DNA of 64,000 nucleotides, taken from assembly GCF_004798665.1 (NCBI RefSeq), contig NZ_CP039292.1:3224001-3288000 (forward strand). The letters run 5' to 3'. A program made the translations under genes and the position numbers. The notes under the pieces were generated by a model. The model was not told where the DNA came from, made no database searches, and saw only the letters and a list, made by a program, of their open reading frames with translations. The first letter of the stretch is position 1. Each line of letters opens with the position of its first letter. Shown one piece after another: positions 43,557 through 52,946 of the stretch. The stretch is from Actinomyces procaprae. GTDB taxonomy: Bacteria > Actinomycetota > Actinomycetes > Actinomycetales > Actinomycetaceae.

Positions 43557-45953
43557 ATGGTCGTTTCCTACGCGCACTCCGCTGGTGGTGCTTGGCATGC
43601 CGGTCCGGCGTCCGCTCCGTTGCCTGAGGGGCGTGCGGAGTGGTGGGAGGTGTTGCGGGATCGGGTGAGCGGCACTCGCTGGTTCGGGCGGTTGTTGCGG
43701 TTCCGGGCGGTGTACTCGTGGGTGGCGCTGGTGGTGGTGCTGGTCGCGCTGGTGGTATCGCCGGCGCTGAGGGCGGCCTTGGGGGCCTGGGTGGGCTGTG
43801 TGTGGCTGGTGGTGTGCTGGTCCGCGCTGGCGCGGGCGAAGACGGTGTCCTGGATGCTGGTATCCGGGGTGCTGGCGGCAGCGATGCCCTGGGCGGGGGT
43901 AATCGCGGCGACGAGTGCGTGGGTATCGGGGCTGGCCGAGGTGTCGGTGAGTTCTACGGCCGCTTCGGTGGTGGTGGCCCCGCTGGTAGAGGAGGCGGGC
44001 AAGCTGGTGCCACTGGCGGTGCTGGCGCTGGCGGCTCCGGGTCGGGCGCGCAGGCTGCTGGCGAGCGACTGGCTGGTGCTGGGGGTGGCCTGTGGTGCGG
44101 GCTTTGAGGCGGTGGAGGAGATGGCGCGACGGGTCGCCATCCTGGAGACACAGCTGGGCCTGTTCGATACCTTGGACTTGTTGACGTGCTCGTACCAGGG
44201 CGTCGGCGGTTTGGAGTGCCTGGGTGCGAGGACGTTCTCTCTCAGTCCGTTCTCGGGGCAGGCCGGGGACTATCTTGCCTTCGCAGGGCATGCGATCGTG
44301 ACCGGTGTGGTGGCCGGAACGCTGGGCGTGGCGGTGTCCGTGTGGCGCCGGTGCAGGGGTTTGTCAGGCTGGGTGCGGGTGGCGGTGCGGGCGGTGTGTG
44401 TGCTGGCGCCGTTGTGGGCGTTGTGGGTGGCGATGGTGGATCATGCCGGTGGTAACGCCAGTCACTATGGTGCCTGGTCGCAGACCGGGGATGAGGCGCC
44501 GTGGTGGCCGGTGGGCGTTACCTCCACTCTGACACTGGGCGGCCACGGGCGCGGCTGGGTGCTGCTGGCGCTGCTGGGCGTGGCATGGCTGCTGGACGTG
44601 CGCACCTTGTGGGAGGGCGGTTACACGCTGTCGATTGAGGGCAGTGACGGCGGTGGCCGACTGGGGCTGTGGCGGGAGCGGCGCTTCAAGGCACTGCCCT
44701 ACGATCGGTGGCGGCCGCTGCGGGCGGTGCTCATCGATCTGGTGGCGACCACCGGGATTGAGTGGCGCTGGGCTTACCGCACGCTACTGGAGGCCGCTAG
44801 CACCCGCCAACCGAGGCTGCTAGCGGTTGCGCCGTCCAGGCTGCGCATTGGCCGTGAGGAGGCGTCGCGTGCGGTGCTGGACGCCGTGCCGCAGCGTTGG
44901 TGGGTCTGGCGGTTGGCCGGGGTGGTGGCCCTGGGCGCGGCCGTGGGCCTGCTGGTCGTGACTGTGGTGCTGGCCGCCGCGTTGCAGGAGCAGCTGAGCA
45001 GCTCAGGGTCCTTGTTGTGGCTGGCGGGGATCCTTAACGCGTTGGGTTCCTGGTGGGAGGGGCTGAGCCTGGGCCAGAAGGCCGCTGTGGTGTTCTTCGT
45101 CGGGGCGGTGGTGGTGTTCACCGGCGGGACGGTGGGGTTGGCCTTCGAGGTCGGTATGGGTGCTGCCACCTTGTTCGGGGCCGCTCGTGGCGCCGCTGAT
45201 CTGATGCGCGACCCGTCGGGGACCACGCGTCGCTACCTGTCGACCCACACCCCCGCCGAGATCGTCATGGACCTGGCGCTGGCGGGGCTCACCGTTGTGG
45301 GCGGCGGCGCGGCCAGCGGCATGGGCGGCCAGGCCGCCCGCGGTGCCTACTGGGCCTCCCGGCAGGCCACCCGCGAGGCCCGCTACGAGTACTGGCTGTG
45401 GCGTAACAACCGGCCCGCCTGGCGCAATTACGTCAAGGACCGCAACCGAGCCGTGCGCAACTACCTGGCTGATGAGACCGGCGCGGTAAAGCCCGGCATG
45501 TTCGATCCGCGTGCAGGCAAGCACTACCCCGGCGTGCGCAAACCCGTGCGCGGGTCCAGTGAGGGCGGGGTGGGCACCTGGGGCAAGAGCCGGAACAACT
45601 CCCCCTCCTGGCGCTCACCGACCTATGAGGAGCAGGTCACCGGCGTACGCGCACAAGACGCCTACTACGTGGGCGGCAAGGAGTTCGACGGCTTCAAGGA
45701 CGGCGTACTCATCGAGGCGAAGGGCGAGGGCCTGGCCAACCTCATGAACCAGGAATGGGGCAAACACATCATCCCCGACGCAGTTAAACAGGCCAGAGAG
45801 CAGGTGGCGGCGGTGCGCGCCACCGGTACCAACACCCCCATCCACTGGCACATCGCCGAACAAGAATTCTACCAACGACTCCTAGACCTCCAGAAAGACG
45901 GATACTTCCCCACCACCATCAAGCTGTTCCTCACCCCACCCAACTACTACTAA
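43557..45953 (+). CDS. PrsW-like membrane protease fused to a C-terminal nuclease-toxin domain
   Basis: A 798-residue multi-domain protein. Residues ~50-350 are a polytopic PrsW-type intramembrane protease: E145-E146-x-x-K149 in VEEAGKL, F183-E184..E187 in FEAVEE, and H245 in GHAIVTG are the family's catalytic motifs. A middle region with three or four more helices (about 455-600) precedes a cytosolic linker rich in Arg and Tyr. The last ~100 residues carry KEFDGFKDGVLIEAKG, with D711, E720 and K722 as a PD-(D/E)xK nuclease pattern matching the Tox-REase-5-like toxin domains of polymorphic toxin systems. A likely immunity gene follows 53 bases later. Membrane protease plus toxin in one chain is unusual; its export or release route is unknown. 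Confidence 0.75.
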   Translation: MVVSYAHSAGGAWHAGPASAPLPEGRAEWWEVLRDRVSGTRWFGRLLRFRAVYSWVALVVVLVALVVSPALRAALGAWVGCVWLVVCWSALARAKTVSWMLVSGVLAAAMPWAGVIAATSAWVSGLAEVSVSSTAASVVVAPLVEEAGKLVPLAVLALAAPGRARRLLASDWLVLGVACGAGFEAVEEMARRVAILETQLGLFDTLDLLTCSYQGVGGLECLGARTFSLSPFSGQAGDYLAFAGHAIVTGVVAGTLGVAVSVWRRCRGLSGWVRVAVRAVCVLAPLWALWVAMVDHAGGNASHYGAWSQTGDEAPWWPVGVTSTLTLGGHGRGWVLLALLGVAWLLDVRTLWEGGYTLSIEGSDGGGRLGLWRERRFKALPYDRWRPLRAVLIDLVATTGIEWRWAYRTLLEAASTRQPRLLAVAPSRLRIGREEASRAVLDAVPQRWWVWRLAGVVALGAAVGLLVVTVVLAAALQEQLSSSGSLLWLAGILNALGSWWEGLSLGQKAAVVFFVGAVVVFTGGTVGLAFEVGMGAATLFGAARGAADLMRDPSGTTRRYLSTHTPAEIVMDLALAGLTVVGGGAASGMGGQAARGAYWASRQATREARYEYWLWRNNRPAWRNYVKDRNRAVRNYLADETGAVKPGMFDPRAGKHYPGVRKPVRGSSEGGVGTWGKSRNNSPSWRSPTYEEQVTGVRAQDAYYVGGKEFDGFKDGVLIEAKGEGLANLMNQEWGKHIIPDAVKQAREQVAAVRATGTNTPIHWHIAEQEFYQRLLDLQKDGYFPTTIKLFLTPPNYY

Positions 45954-46006
45954 CCACTAACCAACACTAATCCGGCAGCCGCAGCCAGCAGGAAAGGAAA
46001 GACACC

Positions 46007-46654
46007 ATGAAATGGCACCTTTCATTCAAGACTCAGCGTCCGGGCCTTGACCGGCGCATGGATGAGTCGATTGCCAGGGCGTGGGAGTTTATGCAGGCGA
46101 TCAGGCCCTACGACCCCACCTTCTTCCGGTGGCGGGAAACCGCCCGCACCAAGGCCCAGGCGGAGGCCAACCCCAATATCGAGACCCTCGACCAGCTCCG
46201 CCAGGCCGTCTACAGCAGCGTCGACCCGGAACTGCCTGGCGCCCAGCTTATGCTGTTCAGCGGCGATATCGGTACCGGAGGCAGCAATCTATACATCCTG
46301 CTGGGCCTGGTGTACCCCGACACCCACTCCATAAGACTAGAGACCGGGCCCGCGCTCGGGGCGCGCATTGACACCGACGAGGACTTCGCCGACTGGCTCA
46401 TGCTCACCGCCGCCCGCATTGTCAACCCCACCATCGGCGCACTACGCCGCCAAGGCGATCCTCTCAACCCCGACCCCGAGCCGTACGACTTCGGACCCGG
46501 CTGGAAGATGTTCTTCCACCGCGACTCACCCCACTGGGACCAGGCACACGCCCTAGCCACCAAGGCCATGCCCGTAGCCGAAGGCGCCATCCTCACCTAC
46601 GGCACCCCCGACACCTACACCCAAACCCTCAACCAATGGCCCCGCGAGCAATGA
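46007..46654 (+). CDS. candidate immunity protein for the toxin domain (Imm52-like)
   Basis: A 215-residue soluble protein with an alpha+beta composition and no signal peptide: KWHLSFKTQRPGLDRRMDES, LDQLRQAVYSSVDP, YILLGLVYPDTHSIRLETG, then GWKMFFHRDSPHW. It begins 53 bases after the toxin stop, after a good AGGAAAGGAAAG ribosome site. In polymorphic toxin systems the immunity gene sits at exactly this position, and Imm52-type proteins are known to accompany Tox-REase-5 toxins; the match to Imm52 is by overall resemblance only. It should bind and inhibit the nuclease domain. Confidence 0.65.
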   Translation: MKWHLSFKTQRPGLDRRMDESIARAWEFMQAIRPYDPTFFRWRETARTKAQAEANPNIETLDQLRQAVYSSVDPELPGAQLMLFSGDIGTGGSNLYILLGLVYPDTHSIRLETGPALGARIDTDEDFADWLMLTAARIVNPTIGALRRQGDPLNPDPEPYDFGPGWKMFFHRDSPHWDQAHALATKAMPVAEGAILTYGTPDTYTQTLNQWPREQ

Positions 46655-46682
46655 CCGAGACGACCGAATAGAACGGATAAAC

Positions 46683-47870
46683 CTACAACCCGACCAGGAA
46701 GCCGTCGTCGTCCACCGCCACTCCCCCGGCGGCCGCCAGCAGGGCGCCGGCCACGTCCTCAATGAGGGCACGAGCCGCGGAGCGCGCCTGCCGCACCCCG
46801 TCGGGTGGATCCTCACGATGAGCGTCGGCAGGGTCCACCGGCGTCCACACGACCTGATAGGCGATCACGCCGTCGCGCGCCCAGGCCTCACCGCGCACCG
46901 CCAGCGGCACCTCCTCCGCCGCCTGCACGCGAATCTCAATCCCACCCCACTCCGGGCGCGCACGCTCCACTGCGGCGACGACGCCGTACCCGTCGCGCAA
47001 CTCCTCCACGGCCGCCCCCGCCGCCCGGGCACGCGCCTCCTCCTCGGCCTGCACGCGGCGACGGCGCTCCGCCGCCTGCCAGGCGGCATCAAGTACATCG
47101 TCGCCGATCGCCTGCGAGAGCCTGACCAGTTCCTCATGCGGGATGGCGGCCAGCCCGGTCGGACCTGAAGTGCGCTCGGCGTGAAGATGCAGCCTCGCGC
47201 CCCGCGCAACCGGCGCGGCCAGGGCGACGACGCCGTCCGGCACGATCCACACCGGCGAGTAAACCGTCAGGGTCGTGGAGCGCTCCGGGTCGGGAACCAC
47301 CAGCACCGGGACGGTGCGGCCGCCGGGCTCTTCCGGGTCCCCCGCCAGCCGCAGGCCGCCGGCCAGCCGACGGGCGATGGCTCGCAGCCGGGTCAGCGCC
47401 AACAACTCATTGCCGGTGGGCTGTGCGAGCGGGAAGGCGTCGGCGAGCGGATCGATTCCCGCCAGCGCCGTCGGCAGGGCGCCGACCCGCTGCGGCGGGC
47501 AGTCCAGAATCATGACCTGCGTCGCCCAGTCCGGCAGTTCCAGAACCCGGCGCAGTTCGGCATCCGCGTCCCACGGACCCAGCAGCTCGGCGCCGGGGGC
47601 CACCTGCAGGCGGGAGGCACCGACCCAGCCGGCATTCTCGTCCTGGGACAGCGCCAGGGCCTCAACCTCGTCGACGGCGACGTCGTCGGCGAGCAGCAGT
47701 AGGTGCTGGGTGTCGGCGCGCCCCACCGGGAAGGAGCCGACCGCGGAAAGGGCGGTACTGGGCAGGGTAGTGGCCAGGTCGGCGCCGGCGGCGTAGAAGT
47801 CCGGCAGGACGGGGGCTCCCTGGGCGTCGCCCGCCGTGCGCCCCGGCGCGGAGTCGTTCGAGCCGCTCAT
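46683..47870 (-). CDS. conserved hypothetical protein coupled to dcd
   Basis: A 395-residue cytosolic protein, ATG at 47870 overlapping the dcd stop (ATGA). It appears to have an N-terminal globular part ([18 protein letters not shown] through [18 protein letters not shown]), a middle beta-rich part with prominent [13 protein letters not shown], and a C-terminal helical section with an Arg-rich coiled coil ([20 protein letters not shown]). No family is recognised. The coupling to dCTP deaminase suggests co-expression. The convergent immunity gene ends 28 bases away. Confidence 0.7.
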   Translation of the reverse strand: MSGSNDSAPGRTAGDAQGAPVLPDFYAAGADLATTLPSTALSAVGSFPVGRADTQHLLLLADDVAVDEVEALALSQDENAGWVGASRLQVAPGAELLGPWDADAELRRVLELPDWATQVMILDCPPQRVGALPTALAGIDPLADAFPLAQPTGNELLALTRLRAIARRLAGGLRLAGDPEEPGGRTVPVLVVPDPERSTTLTVYSPVWIVPDGVVALAAPVARGARLHLHAERTSGPTGLAAIPHEELVRLSQAIGDDVLDAAWQAAERRRRVQAEEEARARAAGAAVEELRDGYGVVAAVERARPEWGGIEIRVQAAEEVPLAVRGEAWARDGVIAYQVVWTPVDPADAHREDPPDGVRQARSAARALIEDVAGALLAAAGGVAVDDDGFLVGL

Positions 47871-48496
47871 GCGCCGGAGCCCTCGGGGCTGGGAGCGCCG
47901 TCGTCGAGCGGTCCGGGATCGGTGATGCGGATGCGGTGGAAGGACAGGTGGGAGCGGGAGGCCGTGGGGCCGCGCTGCCCCTGGTAGCGCGAGCCGGTGG
48001 CGCCCTGGCCGTAGGGGGCGGCGGCGGGAGAGGACAGGCGGAAGAAGCACAGCTGCCCGACCTTCATCCCCGGCCAGAGCTTGATGGGCATGGTGGCCGT
48101 GTTCGACAGCTCCAGGGTGACGTGCCCGGAGAAGCCGGGATCGATGAAACCGGCGGTGGAGTGAGTCAGCAGGCCGAGGCGCCCCAGGCTGGACTTGCCC
48201 TCCAGACGGGCGGCGATGTCAGCGGGGAGGGTTACGCGCTCGTAGGAGGAGCCGAGCACGAACTCACCGGGGTGGAGGACCAGCGGCTCGTCAGGGCCGA
48301 CGTCGACCAGGTGGGTGAGCCGGTCCTGCTCGACGGCGGGGTCGATGACCGGGTAGCGGTGGTTGTCGAACAGGCGGAACCAACGGTCCAGGCGCACGTC
48401 AATGGAGGCGGGCTGGATCATCTCCGGGTCGTAGGGCTCGAGGCCGACGTGACCGGATTCGAGTTCTGCGCGGATGTCACGGTCGGAAAGCAGCAC
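47867..48496 (-). CDS. dcd: dCTP deaminase (possibly dUMP-forming)
   Basis: A 209-residue enzyme of pyrimidine deoxynucleotide synthesis. Signatures: [12 protein letters not shown] at the start, [45 protein letters not shown] with the catalytic Glu and nucleotide site, and the C-terminal lid [17 protein letters not shown]. Actinobacterial relatives are often bifunctional, making dUMP directly; that detail cannot be fixed from sequence alone. The following gene overlaps by four bases. Confidence 0.95.
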   Translation of the reverse strand: MLLSDRDIRAELESGHVGLEPYDPEMIQPASIDVRLDRWFRLFDNHRYPVIDPAVEQDRLTHLVDVGPDEPLVLHPGEFVLGSSYERVTLPADIAARLEGKSSLGRLGLLTHSTAGFIDPGFSGHVTLELSNTATMPIKLWPGMKVGQLCFFRLSSPAAAPYGQGATGSRYQGQRGPTASRSHLSFHRIRITDPGPLDDGAPSPEGSGA

Positions 48497-48554
48497 GGAC
48501 CCGATTGTGCCAGGTTGGCAGCCTCACAGCACCCGGATAGGCGGCGCGGCCGCC

Positions 48555-49163
48555 TCAGTTGCTCAGCGGCACGCCCTGGGCGTCAACACCCCACGGCTGG
48601 GAGCCGGGGGTGGCGGTGAGGATGATGATCCCCTCGACCAGGGCCCAGATCCACGAGATGAAGGAGAGCGTGAAGAAGGACAGCAGCGTGATCAGCAGCT
48701 GGGCAAGCGCCTTGCCGTTGTGGCCGAGGTAGAAGTTGTGGACACCGAAGGCGCCGAGGAAGATGCCCAGCAGGCCTGCGGCAACCTTGGACTTCTGGTT
48801 GTAGGCGGGGTAGGGCTGGCCGTAGGCGGCTGCGGGCGCCTGGTAGCCCGGCTGCTGGTAGCCGGGCTGCTGGTAGCCGGCCTGGTAGGCGGTCTGCTGA
48901 TAGGCGGGGTCCTGGTAGCCCTGCTGGTAGCCGGCCTGCTGCGCCTGCTCGTATCCCGGCGGGTAGGCGGCACCAGCGTTGGCCTGCGCACCCTGGTAGG
49001 TGTCGAGCTGCTGATAGGGGTCGGCCGCGGAAGCACTGGAGGATGCGGGGCTCGCCTGGTAGCTCTGCGGGTAGGCGCCGTCGGCGACGGCATCCTGCGC
49101 ACTCGCCCCGTAGGAACTGTCGGAGTTCTGCGATTCGGGCGGGCTGAAAGGCGAAGAAGTCAT
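48555..49163 (-). CDS. TM2-domain protein with QP/Tyr-rich N-terminus
   Basis: A 202-residue protein. Residues 1-125 are disordered and Gln/Tyr/Pro-rich, including four copies of GYQQ/GYQA repeats at ~90-110. The TM2 domain follows: KSKVAAGLLGIFLGAFGVHNFYLGH, then a second helix and DVxxWALVEGIIIL-like turn. TM2 proteins are widespread membrane proteins of unknown function. The ATG at 49163 is used; the ribosome site is weak. Confidence 0.85.
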   Translation of the reverse strand: MTSSPFSPPESQNSDSSYGASAQDAVADGAYPQSYQASPASSSASAADPYQQLDTYQGAQANAGAAYPPGYEQAQQAGYQQGYQDPAYQQTAYQAGYQQPGYQQPGYQAPAAAYGQPYPAYNQKSKVAAGLLGIFLGAFGVHNFYLGHNGKALAQLLITLLSFFTLSFISWIWALVEGIIILTATPGSQPWGVDAQGVPLSN

Positions 49164-49466
49164 GGTGCCATGCTCGCAGATCCATGCGGCCGCGCGCACC
49201 CCGTCTCACGGGTGGTTCTGCCCATACGCGAGGTATCTCACGCCCTTCGGCGAGGCACCGACCGCAGGCCTGCCTCCCCGTCCAGGACGGGCTGCGGATG
49301 CCGCCAGCGGTGCGGACCGCGAGGCACGGCCTCACTCTTCACGGCGCGGACCGGGCCACGCCCCAAGCCGGGGCGGCCCCCGCCACTCACCCCGGCCGGG
49401 ACAACCCACCTTGCACCGGGCCGACAGCGTGGTAACCTGTGCGGGCACCTCACCCCGGTGAGGCAT
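49164..49466. other. 303-bp region upstream of tRNA-Gly
   Basis: No gene seen. A short palindrome CCTCACC-CC-GGTGAGG (49448-49463) lies immediately before the tRNA; forward frames here are GC-skewed shadows. Confidence 0.5.
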
Positions 49467-49540
49467 GCGGGTGTAGTTCAATGGTAGAACTTCAGCTTCC
49501 CAAGCTGACAGCGCGGGTTCGATTCCCGTCACCCGCTCCA
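49467..49540 (+). tRNA. tRNA-Gly (anticodon CCC)
   Basis: Cloverleaf folds: acceptor GCGGGTG/CACCCGC, D arm GTTC/GAAC with AATGGTA loop, anticodon stem TCAGC/GCTGA with loop TTCCCAA, T arm GCGGG/CCCGT with TTCGATT, then T and an encoded CCA. Anticodon CCC reads GGG. Confidence 0.97.
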
Positions 49541-49771
49541 CTGGCGGTCGCGCGCGGCAGCGTTTCCCGGGTTCCTTGTTCCCGTTTCCCAGTTCCCGGC
49601 GTTTTCGCCCCGCAGGCGCCGCAGCGCGGTTGCCGCCGTCCGCGGCGATCCACCCCAGCACGCCCGGCCGCCGACCCGCCCGTGCCCCGCCCCGGAAGCA
49701 TCCCTGGACTTCTTGACAGCCCGGGGATCATGGAAGCCACCCAGATGATTCCCGCTCAACGAGGAGACTCT

Positions 49772-50206
49772 GTGAACCAGCGCGAACGTCGGCGCAGCAG
49801 GCGGAGGGCCACCGCAATTGTCGGCGTCGTGGCACTGGTCGTGGTTGCCGCCTCCGGATTCTTCGCCGTCGTCGGCAATGGGCGTGCTCCCGCTGCGGCT
49901 GCGGCCGACGCCACCGAGGCTGCGGCGTCCGCCGCTCCGGCAGCTACCGAGGTCGCCACGCTCGCACAGCACGAGTTGTAGGGAGACCAGCTGACTCATC
50001 CCCCGGGCGTGGAGGTCCCGTCACCGTCCGACCTCATCCCGGAGCTCGCAGGTGCCACCGTCCAGGCCCAGGATGGCTCATCACTGGTATTCGACACCGA
50101 TCCGGACACCCCCGCGATGCAACGCGATCTAGCCGATGCCGAGCTCGACTCGGAGTCGGCGAGCGTAACCGAACCCCGTCCGCCGACTCCGGTACGCCAC
50201 ACCTAA
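49772..50206 (+). pseudogene. small membrane/secreted protein gene interrupted by an in-frame TAG
   Basis: GTG start at 49772 with GAGGAGA five bases upstream. The first 69 codons encode a basic N-terminus (VNQRERRRSRRRATAI), a membrane helix (VGVVALVVVAASGFFAVV) and an Ala-rich extracytoplasmic linker, stopping at TAG 49979-49981. The same frame then stays open for 75 more codons to 50206, with plausible coding content (PSPSDLIPELAGATVQAQDG, then FDTDPDTPAMQRDLADAEL). A single nonsense mutation is the simplest explanation; alternatively a short 69-residue protein is made, or the downstream part uses GTG 50009. Confidence 0.55.
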
Positions 50207-50214
50207 CTAAGGTG

Positions 50215-50243
50215 TTGACAAGCTAGTTGCGTCCAGTTACGCT
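50215..50243 (+). promoter_or_regulatory. promoter of the crystallin-fold/ABC cassette
   Basis: TTGACA at 50215-50220, a 17-base spacer and TACGCT at 50238-50243, a strong sigma-70-type match, about 48 bases before the ATG at 50291. Confidence 0.8.
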
Positions 50244-50290
50244 CATACCACGTCGAGGTTGACGCATCCCATCGAGCGATTGGAATCAAC

Positions 50291-50683
50291 ATGAAATCCA
50301 AGTTCCTTGCCGCCGCTTCTGTTGGCCTACTCGCCCTGGGCGCCATGTCTCTCACCCCGGCATCCTATGCCGCCCAGGGTGACTGCGGTTCCGGCTACAC
50401 GTGTCTGTGGGAGCATAGCGGCTATCAGGGCGGCGCTGTTTCATTTCAGCGTTATATTCCCGACCTGGCTCAGTGGAAACTGACCAACGACAAGAAGGCG
50501 AACGATGTCGCTTCTTCCGCCAAACAACGCGGAAGGTACGAAGACACCTGCTTCTTCAAGCACGCGTACGGCGGCGGGGAGTCGCGCCGCATGGGCCGAG
50601 GATCATCTTGGTACAACCTTGCCCACCATTCTTTCAATGATGTGATCTCCTCCGGCTACTTCACCGGCTACAGGTCATGCTGA
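50291..50683 (+). CDS. secreted peptidase inhibitor family I36-like protein
   Basis: A 130-residue preprotein with signal peptide (KFLAAASVGLLALGAMSLTPASYAA-type, cleaved near residue 28) and a small domain beginning CGSGYTCLWEHSGYQGGAV that matches the beta/gamma-crystallin-like I36 inhibitor family; four cysteines (CGSGYTC near the start, CFF and a terminal C) can form two disulfides. The family includes metalloprotease inhibitors and other secreted modules. It is the first gene of a low-GC cassette whose next genes overlap it, so it may be a secreted effector or a cargo of the ABC system. Confidence 0.8.
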   Translation: MKSKFLAAASVGLLALGAMSLTPASYAAQGDCGSGYTCLWEHSGYQGGAVSFQRYIPDLAQWKLTNDKKANDVASSAKQRGRYEDTCFFKHAYGGGESRRMGRGSSWYNLAHHSFNDVISSGYFTGYRSC

Positions 50684-51636
50684 CTCCCGCCAGGGGTCGA
50701 CGTTCAGTCGTCGCAACCGCAGCGATCGCCGTACTGGTTTTCGCTGCGGGATGCGGCGGCGAAGCAGCCGACTCAACTGATGACACGCTTGACGCCTCCA
50801 GCATTGCAGCCTCCGACATTCCTGCAGACGGTGCACAGTCCGCCGACGGCGGCTTGACCATAAAGGATTACAACAAGGGCACGTTGCCGACTGATCCTTA
50901 TCGTTCAGTCAATCCTGATCTGCGTAACTACGCGTGGGACGTTTCTGTGGCCAAGTGCATGATCGACAATGGACACACGCCGCCTCCGGTTATTGAGTAT
51001 GACTGGAATGACCCGGCCGTTGTAAGCATCGGCGGCTGGAGTCGGCGGATGTCCGTTGAGGAGGCGGAGCAGTACGGTTACCACCAGCCTCCTGCGTCCA
51101 CCAGGGCGGAACGAATTCGTAGCGCATCCCAGTTCATTGACTCGCAGCCGACTGATTGGAGGAGCGCTTACGAGTCCTGCTATGAGGGTACGGCAGAGTC
51201 GCCATTGTTTCAAGAGACGGTGACTGACGATTTACCCTTCGCAGAAGGAGTGGAAAGCAACCCCTTATTGGACGAGGCGGCAGCGCAGTGGCGCGAATGC
51301 ATGAAACCGCTGGGCATTCCCGACCTGCCAGAGGAGGCGCCCGGTTTGGCGCCGTCTCTGGCTAGCAAGTTCGGTCTTGATAACCCTGACAGTCTTGAAG
51401 CACTGAATCCGACTTCGGTGAGCGCGGAAGAGATCGCTATTGCGACTCAGGATGCTCAATGTGATGCTGACAGTGGGTATGATAAGACGGAATACGGACT
51501 TGTATGGGTGGCGAGAGACCGATATGTAAAGGCAAATCTGTCAGATTTGACGGCCAGACGTGAAGCGATAGAGAATCAGGAAACAGAGCTGAAAGCATAT
51601 ATCGAAGAAAACCGAAACGTGGTGTTGACGGGGTGA
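50677..51636 (+). CDS. lipoprotein of unknown function in the ABC cassette
   Basis: A 319-residue protein: basic start (LTPARGRRSVVATAAI), hydrophobic core and lipobox FAAGC, then a Thr/Ser/Asp-rich linker and a mostly alpha-helical domain with five cysteines (AKCMIDNGHT, YESCYEG, WRECMKPLG, DAQCDAD). The ATG overlaps the upstream stop by seven bases. No family is assigned. It sits where bacteriocin or cell-wall ABC cassettes often have an accessory lipoprotein. Confidence 0.75.
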   Translation: MLTPARGRRSVVATAAIAVLVFAAGCGGEAADSTDDTLDASSIAASDIPADGAQSADGGLTIKDYNKGTLPTDPYRSVNPDLRNYAWDVSVAKCMIDNGHTPPPVIEYDWNDPAVVSIGGWSRRMSVEEAEQYGYHQPPASTRAERIRSASQFIDSQPTDWRSAYESCYEGTAESPLFQETVTDDLPFAEGVESNPLLDEAAAQWRECMKPLGIPDLPEEAPGLAPSLASKFGLDNPDSLEALNPTSVSAEEIAIATQDAQCDADSGYDKTEYGLVWVARDRYVKANLSDLTARREAIENQETELKAYIEENRNVVLTG

Positions 51637-52946
51637 ATGTGAAGTTCCGGGGTGCGCTGATTACTTTAGCCGTGTTGTCGGCCGCAGCTGTAGCACTTGG
51701 CGGGGTATGGTTTATAGCTAAAACCGTGCAGTCTCCCGCACAGCGCGAGGCTGCTGCCGCATCACCAACATTGGATCCGATCGCGGTGGTGGCACAGCGG
51801 GGGACTCTGGTTGACCAGCTCACTGCCAAGGGGTCCGTAAGCAAAGAGGGTGTCACGACCATCTCAGTTCCTCTTGGTGACGGGACGAATGTAGTGACTG
51901 ATACGGGAGTGGCTGTTGGTCACCAGCTGATTCCTGGCCAGTCCGTACTACGGATTAACGGCCGCCCGCTTATCGCGCTGATGGGAGATTTTCCTACGTA
52001 CCGGGATCTCACGGAGGGGGACGAAGGTGACGACGTGCGACAGTTACAGATCGCACTGGTCGAGATAGGATATTCACTGACTATCGATGGGCAGTTCGGT
52101 TCAGCAACCGCCAGTGCTGTCACACAGTTGTATCGTGCTATCGATTTTGAGCCATTAGTATCAACTACGTCGGATTCAACGCGGGCCGATGGTGCGTCGT
52201 CACAACAGAGTTCTAATTCGTCGACCTCCAAAGGATCTTCACACTCTGAAAACAGTGGCGACTCCTCGGCGCAAAACAAGGCGTCGGAGGAGGTTGTGAA
52301 GCGTCGGGTCACGGTTCCGCGTGGTGAAATCATCTACATACCTCAATCGGGTGCCGGTGCCGTGGTGAGTTCGATTCCATCGGTGGGAACCACACTGACG
52401 GACTCTTCTGCCGTGATCACGCTGCGGTCCGGGCTTGCGCGCGTCAAGGCTGAAGTGCCACAGGCTACCGCAGAGAGCTTACAGGCGGGTGTGTCGGCAA
52501 CGGCTACGATTAAAGATCAGCAATACACCTTCACTTTAGACACAATTGAGTCGCCTAGCACCCCCGGGGGTGCCGAGGCCAGCGGAAACATTGCCGGGAG
52601 TAGCGGCGGACAGTCATCGTCGTCCGATTCTGCGGGTGGTGCAGCTGCGACCAGTGCGAGTTACACGTTGACGTTCAGTCCAGATCTCCCTTTACCGGCG
52701 GACTTGACGCAGGACGAGTCAGTTCTGCTTACTATTGACCGAAGCCCGACACTGACTGATGTCATTGTCATCCCTAAACGTGCTGTGGTGACCGCCCCTA
52801 ATGGGCAGCACACCGTGCTACGGCAAGAATCGTCTGGACAGTTTGTGGCTGTACAGGTTGAGGTCCTGGGTTGTGTAGGTAGTCAGTGTGCCGTGAGCGA
52901 GGAGTCGTTGACCGTGGGTGATCGTGTGCGTGTGGACGGATCATGA
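51633..52946 (+). CDS. peptidoglycan-binding periplasmic adaptor (HlyD/MacA-like)
   Basis: A 437-residue protein. GTG start overlaps the lipoprotein stop by four bases. One N-terminal membrane helix (ALITLAVLSAAAVALGGVWF), a beta region, then a peptidoglycan-binding domain PGB_1 (EGDDVRQLQIALVEIGYSL and DGQFGSATASAVTQLY). A long Ser-rich linker (residues ~180-220) follows, then a barrel-like part (VVIPKRAVVTA and DRVRVDGS). This is the layout of adaptor proteins that pair with MacB-like ABC transporters in Gram-positive bacteria, including bacteriocin and antimicrobial-peptide systems. Confidence 0.83.
   Translation: MNVKFRGALITLAVLSAAAVALGGVWFIAKTVQSPAQREAAAASPTLDPIAVVAQRGTLVDQLTAKGSVSKEGVTTISVPLGDGTNVVTDTGVAVGHQLIPGQSVLRINGRPLIALMGDFPTYRDLTEGDEGDDVRQLQIALVEIGYSLTIDGQFGSATASAVTQLYRAIDFEPLVSTTSDSTRADGASSQQSSNSSTSKGSSHSENSGDSSAQNKASEEVVKRRVTVPRGEIIYIPQSGAGAVVSSIPSVGTTLTDSSAVITLRSGLARVKAEVPQATAESLQAGVSATATIKDQQYTFTLDTIESPSTPGGAEASGNIAGSSGGQSSSSDSAGGAAATSASYTLTFSPDLPLPADLTQDESVLLTIDRSPTLTDVIVIPKRAVVTAPNGQHTVLRQESSGQFVAVQVEVLGCVGSQCAVSEESLTVGDRVRVDGS

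Noticed and set aside
46805..47702. forward frames opposite the dcd-coupled gene
   Set aside because: No signals; the reverse frame is coupled by ATGA to dcd.
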